64,000 bases of DNA from Lolium rigidum. Lineage: Eukaryota > Streptophyta > Magnoliopsida > Poales > Poaceae. Positions 11,749-26,200 of this stretch are shown here, piece by piece (the first letter of the stretch is position 1; the number at the start of each line of letters is the position of its first letter). The stretch is from assembly GCF_022539505.1 (NCBI RefSeq), contig NC_061514.1, forward strand, positions 331,249,090 through 331,313,089, in the 5' to 3' direction. Below the pieces are notes generated by a model, which had not been told where the DNA came from, did no database searches, and worked only from the letters and a program-made list of their open reading frames with translations. A program made the position numbers and the translations under genes.

Positions 11749-12071
11749 GTGAGTACTGAATAGCCTCCTTCATTCACCTCACCGATTCTTTTTGAGATGG
11801 ATGGAAGGGAAGCTACTGATGCTGGTTTGGGATGGATGGCACTCATGGCAGTCGATGTAAAGCCCATGGGTGCTGCTGCGCGCCGGAGAGGAATATTAAT
11901 TGATTTCTTTAGCATTAATTTTTTTGTTTAATTTATAGCGTTGCTGCTGAATATGTCCGCATACATCCTCAAATATTTCTTTTCAAATGACAGCTGAATG
12001 ATAGAATGGAGTTAAGAAACATTTAAATTAACTTCCTCTCTTTGATATGCTCCTTTACCTCAAGTATTTAG

Positions 12072-12648
12072 ATGCTTCTCCTCAGCACCCATCGAAATAC
12101 TGTCTGAAAACAAAACTCACTACCTAGAAAGTCGGAGAGGCCACTAGGACGTGAGCACAAGGAGATGACCTTCATTATCGCCAAGTTCCAGCCCTGCCAC
12201 ACGTACGTAGCACCGCCTCGCCTCTGTCCACTTCGATGGGAACCCCAGTGATATCTCTAATCCTACCTCTTGTGTTGCAGGACGCTGCCCACGTGTATGT
12301 GTAAAAAAAATCCGATCTTTTACCGTTATGCACCACTAAGATCCTTAAGCCTATGAGGAAGGAAGTGTAGCTTCATGTTTGCAATGCTTTGTTGCTGTAG
12401 TTTTCTACAAGAGCTGTTTTTTTGTTGTAATTTGTAAGCAGTTGATCCAACGAAACAACCAAATGGGATGGGAAAATTCAGTTACCTTCTGCTTCTCTAC
12501 CTCTAGAATATTTTCTTTCGTATCACATTAATTTACTACATGTAGATGTACCGCAAGATCCTATTTGAGAGGTGTTTTATCTGCTATTTTTAGGTAATAG
12601 CATTCAAAGATAATCTAGTGTACCTCTGGACTGATGTTTTTATGCAAA
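12072..12648 (+). repeat. Diverged tandem duplication, unit 1
   Basis: Aligns with 13023-13582. Shared landmarks are CTGAAAACAAAAC, AAGTTCCAGCCC, the polypyrimidine-plus-GCAGGAC acceptor-like site, GTGTATGTGTA, CACTAAGATCCTTAA, GAGGAAGGAAGTGTAGCTTCA and ACATGTAGATGTACCG. The two units are clearly diverged, with many substitutions and indels. Each carries a short ATG-led frame (starting MTFIIAKFQP here) before a possible splice acceptor. This suggests decayed exons of an unrecognised gene or transposon, but coding function is not supported. Confidence 0.6.
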
Positions 12649-13022
12649 CCACTCTTTGATTTGCACCAACAACATTTATAGTAAATAAATACGTTACTAG
12701 ATTCAGGTTTGATCATTTTTTATCCTATGTTTGATTTTCTTTTACCTACCGGTTTGCACAAGCTGCTATTAACTAGCACTGAAAAGAAAAGGCATTCTCG
12801 TGTGGGCATATGAAAAGAAACATAATGTATTTGCTATCATAAGGTGAACTCTTTCAGAAGCATCTGATGAGCAAGACCTGGCTAGTTTTTCTCTACACTA
12901 TTACTATGTTTATTATTTTATTTGCTATCGCGGCAATCTCCATACATACAATGAATACACATTTCTATGCTGAGATACTGACTAAGACTGATGTTGATTA
13001 GCCTCCCTTTTTATGCAGGATC

Positions 13023-13582
13023 TTGTGCATCTCCTCACTAAGCGAGATACTGACTGAAAACAAAACGCACTACACAGAGAGTTGGAGAGGCAAACATGGG
13101 GATGGCCTTCACCTGCATGAAGTTCCAGCCCCACCACGAGCAGCACCGCTTGGGTTCTGTCCTCCTCTGATGGGCAGGCTAGTGAGACCTCTCATCCTAC
13201 GTCTTACTTGTGTCGCAGGACACAACCCGCGTGTATGTGTATAAAAAACTGATCTTTTATCATTACGTGCCACTAAGATCCTTAACACCCATGAGGAAGG
13301 AAGTGTAGCTTCAACTTTGCAATGCCTCGTTGCTGTAGTTTTCTGTCAGAGTTGTGTTTGTAATTTGTAAGTAGTTAACCCAAGGAAACAGCCAAACAGG
13401 GTGGCAAAATTCAATTACCTTCTCAGCTTCCCTGCCTCTAAAATATTGCCTTTTGTATCACATTTTACTACATGTAGATGTACCGACTGATTGTATTTGA
13501 GAGATGTTTTATCTACTCTTTTTGTGCAATAGCATGCAGATATAATTTAGTCTACCTCTGGACCTGATGTTTTTATACCATA
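13023..13582 (+). repeat. Diverged tandem duplication, unit 2 (with a third partial copy downstream)
   Basis: Partner of 12072-12648. The matching short frame here starts MAFTCMKFQPHH. A third, shorter echo is visible at about 14390-14440 (GAAACAGCCAAACGGGATGG, then CAGTTACCTTCTCAGCTTC). A fourth is at about 14680-14725 (CGTGTATGAGTAGAAAAAATC). The series suggests repeated local copying before the 14-3-3 gene. Confidence 0.55.
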
Positions 13583-15091
13583 CTTTAATATATCTGAAAA
13601 ATGATTCTGTTTCAATTCCGTTTTATATGCTACCTTTAAGGTAACAACATTCAGAATAAATCTATCTTCAGTTTTTTTAATTTAAGTGGGTAGTAAATTT
13701 AACATTACTATAAAGTATAAACTAACAATATGTTGATGGTAATGACAACGGTGCTCATTGATCACAAATTATGTTTTTTTTCTATTTACATTGTTGTGTT
13801 TATTTATTGATCAAAATATGATACCCCAGGCTTACCCTATTACATCTTTCAAAAAAAAAAGGCTTACCCTATTACACATGACTGTTATACAGATTAATGC
13901 TAGTACACATTCGAGAGACAGTTATCTTACGTATATTATTGTATTTGGCTGCCATTTTACCTTTTAAATTCTTTATTTTTTTTATAAAGATTAGTCTGAT
14001 CTACAAAACAAATGGTTACCACCCATTTGTGATAATAAAATAGTCAGCTGCCACATGCAAGTTATAAGTTACTATGATCTTTTCAAGATGCCTTTAATGC
14101 TAATCTTGGTATGACTTTAACTCATTTGAAACTTATCAGATAAGAAGACCTTTCAAATCATGGCATACATTGTCTGGTTCCGGGAGGATGTAGAAGTATA
14201 CAGAAGGAGGGATGCTCTTGGAGGTCTTATTCAGAACCACATCCCATGGTGACAAGGTAATCCCTCTCCGACCTACTGGTTTGCTATGTATGGTTGCTGG
14301 AGATGGTGATCCGTTGTGTGTTCTTGCCAAATGCAAGGAATAGCTATGAAAGAGTAAAGGGTTCTGTGATAAATATTTCTATATTTTTTTGTGAAACAGC
14401 CAAACGGGATGGAAAAATTCAGTTACCTTCTCAGCTTCTCTATACATACAGTTTAAATTTGTTATAGGCTACCTGGTTATTTTGTTCGTTGCTATTTTTT
14501 GCCTTGGTTGATCCATTTCGTGAATCTGAACTGTGGCAACACGTCTGTTCGCTGCATGCTTATCTCTAAATATTTACTTGTTCTTATAGGGAACTTTGTA
14601 AGGATAGATGATATTCTGCACTGCAGGTTCGGATTATAATTTTAGCTTCGGAATCAACTTACATAAGGAATGATGTCTGCGTGTATGAGTAGAAAAAATC
14701 CCATCTTTATGGTTACGAGATTCGTTCCCAAGTGATGACGGTCATAGATTCACAAACTATTCTAGATTTTCTCTAGGTACAATCGCTGCACCTGATTTGC
14801 TAGTTGGATTCGAAGCTAGCTTACACACAGTTTCTAAATTTCAGATTCTCTATATACTATAATCTAGTGCAACTTGGAGCACCCATGTGATGTTACTAAG
14901 CAAGTTGTTCTCCTAGAAGACAAACGCTTCTTGCTTATTTCCGATATAATCTCTTGGTGTTATTCCTCACATGCTTATAAATCCAGGGGTATATATGATG
15001 CCCCCCACGGGGGCCTCACAGCGATTGGTGCGCGTGGACCATTGGATCATCCCATCAACGGATCTCGGCCGTTCGTTTTTTTACCGCGTCA
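13583..15091. other. Spacer upstream of the 14-3-3 gene
   Basis: AT-rich DNA containing the partial third and fourth echoes of the tandem duplication described at 13023. No supportable gene. The last 100 bases become GC-richer towards the 14-3-3 promoter. Confidence 0.4.
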
Positions 15092-15098
15092 TATAAAA
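15092..15098 (+). promoter_or_regulatory. TATA box of the 14-3-3 gene
   Basis: TATAAAA lies in ATATAAAAGG, at the edge of a GC-rich leader with CTCCTCTTCC-type pyrimidine runs. It is about 910 bases before the ATG, but about 665 of those are a 5' UTR intron. The transcription start would be expected near 15120-15130. Confidence 0.6.
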
Positions 15099-15303
15099 GG
15101 GAGCAGCTCCCGGTGGAAACCCTAGCCGCACCCGCGCCCCTCCGTTTCTCCTCTTCCTAGCGTTCCTCGCTAGAGGCGGCTGCCGAGCCTCCGCCTCGCT
15201 CCGCCTCCCCATGCCATCTCGTCTCCCTCCGCCGCCTCCTCTCCCAAGTTCGAACGCGAGCACCAGGAGCAGACCAGACCAGCGCCGACGCACACACCCG
15301 CAG

Positions 15304-15967
15304 GTACAGCCCACTCGTCCGCGATTTCTCTTCCCCAAATCTTTCCTCCCTACCTCTCTCATGATTTTCATACGGGTAGAGTTGCTCTGCTGGATCTTCG
15401 CTGGTTAGGCCGCCGCCCGTTCCGATCTGCGCTTGTTTCACGCGATTTTTAGCCCCATCTGCCCGAATTTTTCGGCAAAGCATGTCGTTCCGTGCGAAGC
15501 TGATCCGTGCTTAGTGGACTGTACTGCCGTACAATTGCCGTGATCTATCTGCGGCGGGATTAACAGGTTTCGTAGCACGCGCGCGCGGACCCCGCCAAAT
15601 CCTGTTTTCTGTGGGGAATCCTTTGGTTCAGGTGTATGCTCGCGTAATTCGTGTTTCGTTCGTCTGTTGATTTGCTAAACCATATTAGATCCGAGGACAT
15701 GATGCGATACAAGGGGGATTTAGTTGACCTCCAACTCTAGATTTCTCTTGCAACACTTCTATTGTACAATACGTAATTCAAACTTCAGACCTGTATTTGT
15801 TTTTTGGCCCTGGCCTGTCAGGAACAGAAACAGGCAGAATTGCTTCTCTTGCGATTCTGTTTCTCAATTTGTGTTGCTTTCTGTATACACATTTATCAAA
15901 TACTGAGAATTTATTTTCGGAGCTAACAGTAAGCTGACCGTTGTTGTTTTTATCTGTGATCCTGCAG
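15304..15967 (+). other. 5' UTR leader intron of the 14-3-3 gene
   Basis: The donor CGCAG/GTACAG at 15304 and the acceptor ATCCTGCAG at 15967 bracket a 664-base T-rich stretch with no open frame in step with the CDS. It is followed 34 bases later by the ATG. Leader introns are usual in plant 14-3-3 genes. Confidence 0.6.
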
Positions 15968-16001
15968 ATTTGGTGTTCGGAACAGGCCGTGACCATCAAA
16001 C

Positions 16002-18159
<2,158 letters not shown>

Positions 18160-18163
18160 AGCT

Positions 18164-18354
18164 GGCTTTACCCACCCCATGACATAGTGTTTGGTACTGT
18201 CTATTGGCACTGCAGTGTGTTATGGATCGGTTTGAAATACTACTTCTACTTTTGCTTGTAGGCTTTACCCACCCCATGACATAGTGTTTGGTACTGTCTA
18301 TTGGCACTGCAGCGTGTTATGGATCGGTTTGAAATACTACTACTTTTGCTTGTA
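18164..18354 (+). repeat. Tandem duplication in the 14-3-3 3' UTR
   Basis: Bases 18164-18260 (97 bp) are repeated at 18261-18354 (94 bp), starting five bases after the stop codon. The copies differ by one substitution (GTGTGTTA against GCGTGTTA) and one three-base deletion. Both contain the GACATAGTG and GGATCGGTTTGAAATAC words. Confidence 0.9.
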
Positions 18355-18359
18355 ATTTA

Positions 18360-20298
18360 CTGAAATTATTTATCTTAAGTGTTGTACGACTATGAGCTGA
18401 AGATTGGGTGGGTCAAATATGTTCCTCTTCGGTCACAAGTACTGCCTGGTCCTACTCCAGGACATATGGCAATCAGAAGCAAGGAGGTTGTGTTTTCCAT
18501 TCCAAAGTTTCTATGTGCATCTAACTCTTATAATTTGTCTAGAAGGTCTAAGTAAATGACATGTTTTTGGTGTTTCGAGTTGTTCTTGATTACCATTTTT
18601 ATGTTGTCCAGGAGATGAAAGAGAAAAAAAAATTCAAGAAGTAAATTCCTCTATGAACTAAATAATAGTCAGTAACCGCAGGTACCTATCTGTACACCTT
18701 ATGTTTCCTCACTTTACATGTGTATCAATGCTAGATCAGTGTTCCCATACTGAAATTGTTGGCTACTCGATGTAGCATCCTGCAATCTCAGGTCAGGACA
18801 ATCTGCTTCAAGATGCATATTTGGTCTCCCAAACACGCTTGTCCTCAGAGTAACAATAGGGACCCATCAGGTTCTGAATCACCCCTCCTGTCCCGTGGAA
18901 TTCACTTCTATATTTTCAGTTCGCTACCCTTTCATAAAGAAAATTCATTTGGCCTCCTGTTGTCCATGCCTTTGTGGTGCTTGGCGTACTGTTACTAGGA
19001 GCTAGGAAGCATTTCAGAGAAAATTGGAAATATGGGATAGGGTACTAAGCTGAATGATTTTGTAGATGCAGTACCTTGGAGAGCCTTTTAGCCTGGTATC
19101 ATGAAGTCCTTGTGAGTTGAATCGGTTGCATAATTTGTTAACTGTACCGTGGTAATTTTAAGAAATATGCTGTTAAGAAGTGCCTATGATAATGGTTGTG
19201 TCAGACACTCAGATTCATCTGAATCAAGCTCCCTTTGTGGTATTTGTTCACAAAATTTATAAAGCCATGAAATGCAACAAGTAGCTTTTCTTAATCCATC
19301 TACCAAATGTGTAGTGTTTATGGAAACCGATTCTTGAGTTCTTTGGTTCGTAAATCTCATGGCATATTTATACTATTATTACTAGAGTATACTGCTTGAA
19401 TGGAGATACATGTTAATTTTGAAGCACTAGGCATTTCATTTCAAAGTTTTGAAATTGTTACTCAAACGCTATAGCAGGTATCATTCTATATTCCAATGTT
19501 TATTTTCTATGAAATTACCTATTTTGGAGAATCATACATCCATGATTTATACCGTTATGTTAGGCCCTATATGCTATTTAGTTCAGAACTATGCACATTT
19601 TTTTAGTTGAAGTTTATGAATATTCTCCATTGGTGTTTCACTCATTGGCTACTGGATTTCTGCATTAGTGGCCATGAACGTCAGATTACTGCATATGTTA
19701 AGCACTTAAGCATGTGAGGTGTCCCTCGTGAGGTAGTACAAGGATCCCTTATTTACGGTTACAAAGAAAAGCGTATCTTATTTGATAGTGTCAAGTGTAT
19801 TTAGCTGGGTCAATTGCATTTTGTTCTTTTAGTTGTCTTCAGAACTCTATTTTCTACTTATGCATCTCAGTAAACATGTGTGCCATTTTTTAAAAGGGGA
19901 TGGTCCAGAAGCTGTCTGTATATGCCATAACTTGTCGTATCCACAACAGAGAATAGGAGATATAAAGACTGCAGCTGCATAGAAGACAGCCTCAGTTATT
20001 TGGATTAGAACAACAATTTACAAATTATTAGTTGACCTTGATGGAATCCCTTGATCTTATATCAGAGCAAAAAGGTGAGTTCTATTATTTTGCAAGCAAT
20101 AAATTAGTCCCCTATCCATTTAAGTGAATAAAATGTACTGCATATTTAATCTGCCATGCTTTACTGAAAACCTCTCGTACTGTCTGCTAAATTACTAAAT
20201 TCATTCGGTTTCTCCCAAGAAGCTTGCCATGATTTTTAGGTCATTTTATTGTATGAAGCGTGTCACCAGCCTAACACTTGCTTTTAGCTCCAAATGGT
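18360..20298. other. Intergenic DNA without a supportable gene
   Basis: AT-rich spacer. I see no coding exon, RNA gene or bounded repeat. Some of it may be alternative 3' UTR of the 14-3-3 gene. Confidence 0.35.
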
Positions 20299-21405
20299 CT
20301 ATATATACTACTAGCGTAGAAATCCATTTGGATAATACCATAGTTCTTTTTCCTTAAGATAAAGCCCCTGCTTACTACTATTTATAAGCGATGGTTGTAC
20401 ATATTGTTGTTAGAAAACTATCTACTCCCTCTGGCTCTAAATACTTATCGCAGCTTAGAGACAAGCCAAACATTCTTTAGGCGTATGTTGCATAAAGAAT
20501 TAAGTAAGAGGCTTAGAGCTAGCTAAAATAATGCTACCAACTCATTAGAATATTGGTATTCTTGAAATATTCAATTATTAGCTTGGTCAATTGACCGTGT
20601 AAGTCGGGGCTTTACGTCTTAGAATTTGTGTCACTTCATAATTTCAAAGTTGAATTCTCGAAATTCTTATTGTGGGCTCTCACTACTGTACCTTTTCTAC
20701 TCAGGTCAGGTTAGAATCCATGCTAGCGAATCGATTGATACCATCAATATAGCCGCCAGTGTCATGCTAAAAGCCATGATGGAGAAACTCTAGCTTCCAT
20801 GCCCCAAGTGCTAGAGCCGAGCCATTGGAGAAGGTCAATTTGTGACCAAAGCTATGTTCTACCCTTATGCACACGATGTCAATCTCCTTGACATTCAGTC
20901 TGTGGCAATTGATTTTAATCGGCATATCCATATGTGACTGGGTCTGTCTTCACCGAAGGTGAGCTGAAGATGACTCAATCCATTGTGATTTTGAGGTCTA
21001 CGGCTATGACTCCCACCTGTTGCCTATATATTATTATGAACATCTGCCTTCTATGCTAGCTATATCATATGTTCTGTTCTAGGTAGTGATATGAGATCAT
21101 TGTTTCTCCCGTGTTTAATGTTTCATCTTGCACTCTGTAAATAAGGGAACAACTTTTTTGTGACCCTAGATGGGACCCTTGTGTTTTACTATTGTTATCT
21201 CAGAACCATGTATTTATACCTATAGGAAATATATATTTAATATAAAGAGAGGATCGCTGGTTTCTCATTTGGCTCTCCATAGCTGTCAATTTGCCTAGCA
21301 AACTCCGTTAATGCTTGATTATCATTGGTGTTTACAAATGTATACAATATGAATATTGACACAAACTTCACGGGATCGTGCGCCAAGGCGCACATCAAAA
21401 TCTAG
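20299..21405 (+). mobile_element. Candidate non-autonomous Helitron
   Basis: The 3' end is convincing: a perfect hairpin GTGCGCC-AA-GGCGCAC at 21378-21393 is followed after eight bases by CTAG at 21402-21405 and then T. This is the Helitron 3' pattern (hairpin, short spacer, CTRR, T flank). The 5' end is a guess: TCTATATATACTACTAG at 20299 resembles grass Helitron 5' ends that begin TC, but the base before it is G, not the expected A. The interior has no Rep/helicase. Bases about 20750-20960 show a gene-like minus-strand frame with stops that could be captured host sequence. A one-ended Stowaway motif (CTCCCTCTGGCTCTAAATAC) lies near 20425. Confidence 0.45.
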
Positions 21406-21973
21406 TATAAATTAATTACTTGCGGAGATACTGTTTTGATGTAAGTTATGATATATGAGTTGGAATTACCTATAAAGGCATTAGTTGGTTTGGAATAGAT
21501 GATCATTTCTTGATCCAGCTGGGGCTTCGCTTCACTGTATTACCAACTTCCCATGTGCGAAAACACTAGTAGATCAACAAATAGGAGATTTGGCATTGTT
21601 TCGAATGGATCTAGCTGTAAGGTTTCACACTATGTTTTCCGTTTATTTAGTTCTCCATGTTGTTGTCCCATTTCCTCTTCTGTGGACCTAATTTAATTTA
21701 GGATTCTGGTTACGTTCATCTATAGACACAACTTTGATTGCAGATTTGAATTGACACTTTAAACAACATGCGGTCCGTAGTATAATTTTTTTTTTGTTTC
21801 ACCTTGTACTCAAATAAGATAGCACTTATTATTTTGTAAAGTTCTTTCCTATAGTTTTTACCCATAATGCATAGAGACTGATTTGGCACTTTGGTTGCCT
21901 AATGGTAGCTACTGCTGAGAGAATATACCCTTAAGTATGTGGCCTATATAAATATCTTGATGTTGTACTGCTG
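21406..21973. other. Spacer without a supportable feature
   Basis: AT-rich DNA between the Helitron-like end and the 93-bp tandem duplication. No gene or bounded repeat seen. Confidence 0.3.
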
Positions 21974-22159
21974 TGTATACATGTCTCTTCTACTACTATA
22001 AAACTATAGGGAGTCTGTTTGATGTATGACTTAGCTCAGTGTACTCTATTTTGCATTCGTTGCAATTGTATACATGTCTCTTCTACTACTATAAAACTAT
22101 AGGGAGTCTGTTTGATGTATGACTTAGCTCAGTGTACTCTATTTTGCATTCGTTGCAAT
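21974..22159 (+). repeat. Perfect 93-bp tandem duplication
   Basis: Bases 21974-22066 and 22067-22159 are identical as read, each running from TGTATACATGTCTC to GCATTCGTTGCAAT. Absence of any difference in neutral-looking DNA points to a recent event or an assembly artefact. Confidence 0.9.
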
Positions 22160-22439
22160 CGTGACAAATATATAGAATTTGTCACGATTTTCTCACTATC
22201 TCCTCCCTTCTCGGCCTTGTGACTTATTAGCAACATTTGTTTATTAACTATTTTCCTTTTATTTTTGCGTAACTAGGTATTTGTGGTGAGAACGGCCCTG
22301 TGTGAGAAATCACAACCTGAATCATTGTTTTATGTTCAAATGGAGGGATACAAAAAAAATCTCGAACTCGCTTTGTGTATTAGAAGAAGACCGCAAAGAA
22401 AGTGGGTGAAGTGCAACGCCTAGCAAAGCTACAAAAAAA

Positions 22440-23060
22440 GACCATAAAGGCAACTATACAGGGCTAACATTTGTTAACCTTCCAGGTTCAGTAGGAGGCC
22501 GAGCGTGGAGAGGAAACGGCCAAAGTTTTGTGGCACCAACAAGCATCCAAAGCCTGGATTCAATGAGGATGTCTTTTAGAAGCTCTTGCCTGCTAGGATC
22601 GATGTTTCGGAAGATGATATCATTGCGCAATCTCCAGGTCCTCCAAATAGTCAGCAGAATGATAGATTTGATGTCTTTATGAAGGGAGGGTTCTACATTG
22701 GAAGATGTGGCACCGAACCAAGTGTTGAAGGCTTCATCAGTCATTGGCATACAGATGAGGATGTTGAGCTAGGCAAACACATCATGCTCCGAGATGGTTT
22801 TAGAATCTTGGTCAAAGAGGAAAGAAGTGTCATCATTGTTCAGTCCATGATGCATCCTTCTTTCATTAGTCCAGTAACGATCCTAAGTCGCTAACCAAGA
22901 AAACACCTTGCACTTCAAGGGGGCCCAACATTCGTAGATGGAGCTGTTGTAGGGAGAGACTCTTGTTCCTTCAAACAGCGCATTATAAGCAGATTTAGCA
23001 GAGTAAGTACCTGAAGATCAGAAGTTCCAGGTGAGTTCATCGCCAGTGCGGGGATCGATA
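22440..23060 (-). mobile_element. LINE (non-LTR retrotransposon) 3' remnant with zf-RVT region
   Basis: On the minus strand the text reads in order: GTYSAKSAYNALFEG, then YECWAPLKCKVFSWLA, a stop, DRYWTNERRMHHGL, and DDTSFLFDQDSKTISEHDVFA. After a further stop comes DEAFNTWFGATS, then TIWRTWRLRNDIIF and SRLWMLVGA. This order matches the reverse-transcriptase zinc-binding region (zf-RVT) and C-terminus of plant L1-type LINEs. The usual CxxC cysteines are changed (FLFDQDS), and two in-frame stops lie within the zf-RVT part. The protein ends at 22454. Low-complexity A/T text follows towards 22340, but no clean poly(A) with target duplication could be defined. Confidence 0.7.
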
Positions 23061-23078
23061 CACAATTATACCGATTAT

Positions 23079-23266
23079 CATGGTTTAAAAAGCGTCGCTT
23101 AGGCATCGCCTAGGCGACGCCTAGGCTTCAAGGCGCTCCCCCTCCCTTTGTAAAAACCGGCCGCTTTAGGCACCTAGGCGTCCAAAGCACCCGCCTAGGC
23201 GTCGCCTAGGCACCAAAGTGCCCCCCCCCTCCTTAAGGCGCCAAGGCGTCGCCTTAAAAACCATGC
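23079..23266. repeat. Foldback element built from GCCTAGGCG palindromes
   Basis: A GC-rich insertion is bounded by CATGGTTTAAAAAGCG on the left and the reverse-complementary CCTTAAAAACCATG on the right. Between them lie repeated GCCTAGGCG, CACCTAGGCG and GGCGTCGCC words, so the whole segment can fold into one long imperfect hairpin. No coding capacity and no clear target duplication. It fits a small foldback MITE. Confidence 0.65.
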
Positions 23267-26200
23267 CGATTATCGATAGATTTAAGTAGAACCTGATGTA
23301 CACAGAAAAACCGCAAACTGTGTTGAGGAGCTCATAGTGAGCTTGGTATTGAGATGTTTGTCATGTGGTTGTGTTGAGATGGTTTTTTTCTCACAAGTCC
23401 TTACTGATGTAGTGATGTAGGAATTATAGATCGGTCTCTGCAGTGTATCTATAATGATCTTTTGCTCCACATTGAAACGTGACACTTGAGATGTCCATAT
23501 AGCTGTAGAAGGCTTATGTTTTTTTACCTGTACCTAGCATAAGCATTACGATTGTGTTGTGTACCATCCACTTACCTTTTATGCTTACTAAGAAACCTCC
23601 ATTAGTATTAACTCTTATAGTTACTTTGAGCATTGATATATGTTACATAAGTGCCCAAACTTTGCTGTGAAACCGAGTTTTTACTCTGACACAATGTGTA
23701 TTAATGGGGTGCCCGATACTTAGAGACTTGTCACTGGCTTGCCACTAAAATGTTGATGTTAATGGTGTCTTTTGTCTGTACTCTGATGGGTGCAGAGTTT
23801 TATCTCTATCACATGTCTCTCATGTAGCTTGTACCCATGGGTGTAGAAATAATCATGCAGAATTAGGTTCTCCGAGGTGTCGGTATTTCTCGTATTTACA
23901 CCATTCTTTTAGTGGTAGCATCTGCTATATCTAGACGCAGTTTCCCATTGTGTTTTACTTTTTGTAGTGTTACTTGGTATGAATGCGGCTTAGCAAAATC
24001 ATATTGGATTACTGATTGGATTACTGTGTGGTCAAATGGGATGTAACACTACTGTTGTAGTAAGCCAATTTAATCAATTAGATGAGTTAGTGAGTGATTA
24101 GAGTATAATGGAAGCATGTAATTTTCATAAGAAACTTTGGCTTGTTACAAGTATGCCTGTTCTCTTCTCATGACATTTTTTTTTTCTTGAAGCAAAAAAT
24201 AGGCATGTATAAACTTTCCAACGTGATTTATCTACTATTGTAATTGTTTAGTAAATATTGAAAAGTATAATCCATACCATTATTGTCAGGATTTGCACTT
24301 CTGCTGATGGTAACTTCTCTGCATCTAGTACGTTCAGGGTAGCACCGTATTGTTATCTTCGAATCTCCTAAGGGATGATGTTGAGAGGTAGTCTCCTTGT
24401 GTCATAGTTCCTATATGCACGCATAAATTTCAAATGCTTCTTATTTACTTGTAGCCTCTCTAATTACTTTACGAAATTATGATCATATATCCTAGGTAGA
24501 AATTATTTCGAGAATTTGAGGGGCTTGATTTGGCAAAGATGGTAAGTGTTGCTACTGAAACGGTATTGCTTATGCTTTCATACGTATGTTTATTGCATTT
24601 ATTTTCAGAAAATTTTAACAAGATACATTTAACCAATCCTGTATTATGGTTACCATACAATGTTCACTTTTTTCTGATTCTAGGCATCTAATTTGTAATG
24701 GTCGTATGATTGTAAAGAAAGGTCAACATTCTTCCTTCAATCAGTTGTGTTATCACATCCATATTCACTCTAGCAGCACTCTGTTGAGAATTACTGTTTA
24801 TAATAGCTGCTTAGCCCACATAGGATACAACAATGAACGATAATTTGAATTGTGTTATTGTTCAGAATAAATAGCACTTTCAGTTTCTTGTATGACGTGG
24901 TTAACTGAATTTACAGGAAGGTCCTCTGGAATATTATATACATGAACGATAAACCTTCATAAGCAAACAATGACTGCCAGTTCACCTAAACAAAGGGAGA
25001 GGTGGACGCAGCGCACCCTGGTGTAGCAGCGGGAGGAAGAGAAGTGTAGCCTGAGGTGGCCTGGTGGGTTTTTGAAGATGAGATAAAGTATATGTTGGAT
25101 GAGTGGAACTCCCTCACGGATAAAAAAAGGAGTCCTATGTACAGAAAAGCAAGTGGTGTTATCCCTGGAGTTCACTGAACTGTCATGCCATTCATTGATA
25201 TTCTTGACATTAAATGTGTAACTACATGTTTCCTACTACATTGTTCTCCTTTGTAATCCACTGTTGTAATCTTTATCACTGTTATGCTTTCTTTGTTTAT
25301 GCACAAAATCAACTAACCAGTGCATTTGATTTCCATCAGGGTGATGGCGAGGAATCTTTTGTTAAGAAGAGAACATGAAAGAGAAAAAGAAGCCATACTG
25401 GCCTAGGAAAGTTTGGAATTTTCTCGCCAGGTATTTAAAACTCTGTAATAAGCCTACATCGTTTTAAATTTGATGGTGATGTTAAAAAAAAATTCTCTGG
25501 GGAAACACATACACCAAATGACTTGTAAACTTAAATCATTGGTTGTGCTTGCTTCTGATGTCTTATCTGCTTTTGCTGAAATGTAAGTGATGTTTTTATC
25601 AAGGCAGTTCACTAAGTTGATTCCTTGAATTTGTACTCAGAGATCACACTCTATGATGACTTGTGTATGTCAAAATATTTGTTCGTTCTTTGTTTCAGAC
25701 ATCAAAATTTTGTATACCTTTCTTGGCATAACTACATATCTTACAGGTCTGCAATATAAACATTGTAGCTAGCAAGTATGATTATAGTTATAAATGTATT
25801 GTCCAAATGACACAAATGTACCATTATGTGTGACAAAACTATACTAGATGTCTTACAACTTCAAAAACCATCACTGCCACTTAATACGCTTTTTTCGCAT
25901 ATAGAAAAGTAATGGTCCAAGTCTCCATCTATTTTCCTGGTATAATTAAGCGATGAAGTCCTGCCATCTTTTTGATAACACCACATGGCCCCTGGCATCT
26001 TTTTTACTACATAGATGAGTTCAGATTACACTTGGCTGTTTTCTTTCCTTGAAAATGAATGAATAGTAAAAGAAAGGTTCTCCTATTTGGTCATGTTAAA
26101 CGAGATTTTCAAGCTTCCTGTAATGAAACCATTAGTACTACTTACAAAGTTACTTTGGTCCCTTGTATGCTGGATGTCATTACTTTGCATCTAGTTTGGA

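Noticed and set aside
15081..15483. Minus-strand frames of about 100 codons in the 14-3-3 leader
   Set aside because: They lie antisense to the promoter, 5' UTR and leader intron and consist of low-complexity Arg/Gly text.
20423..20460. CTCCCTCTGGCTCTAAATAC as a complete Stowaway MITE
   Set aside because: No inverted partner and no second TA were found within several hundred bases.
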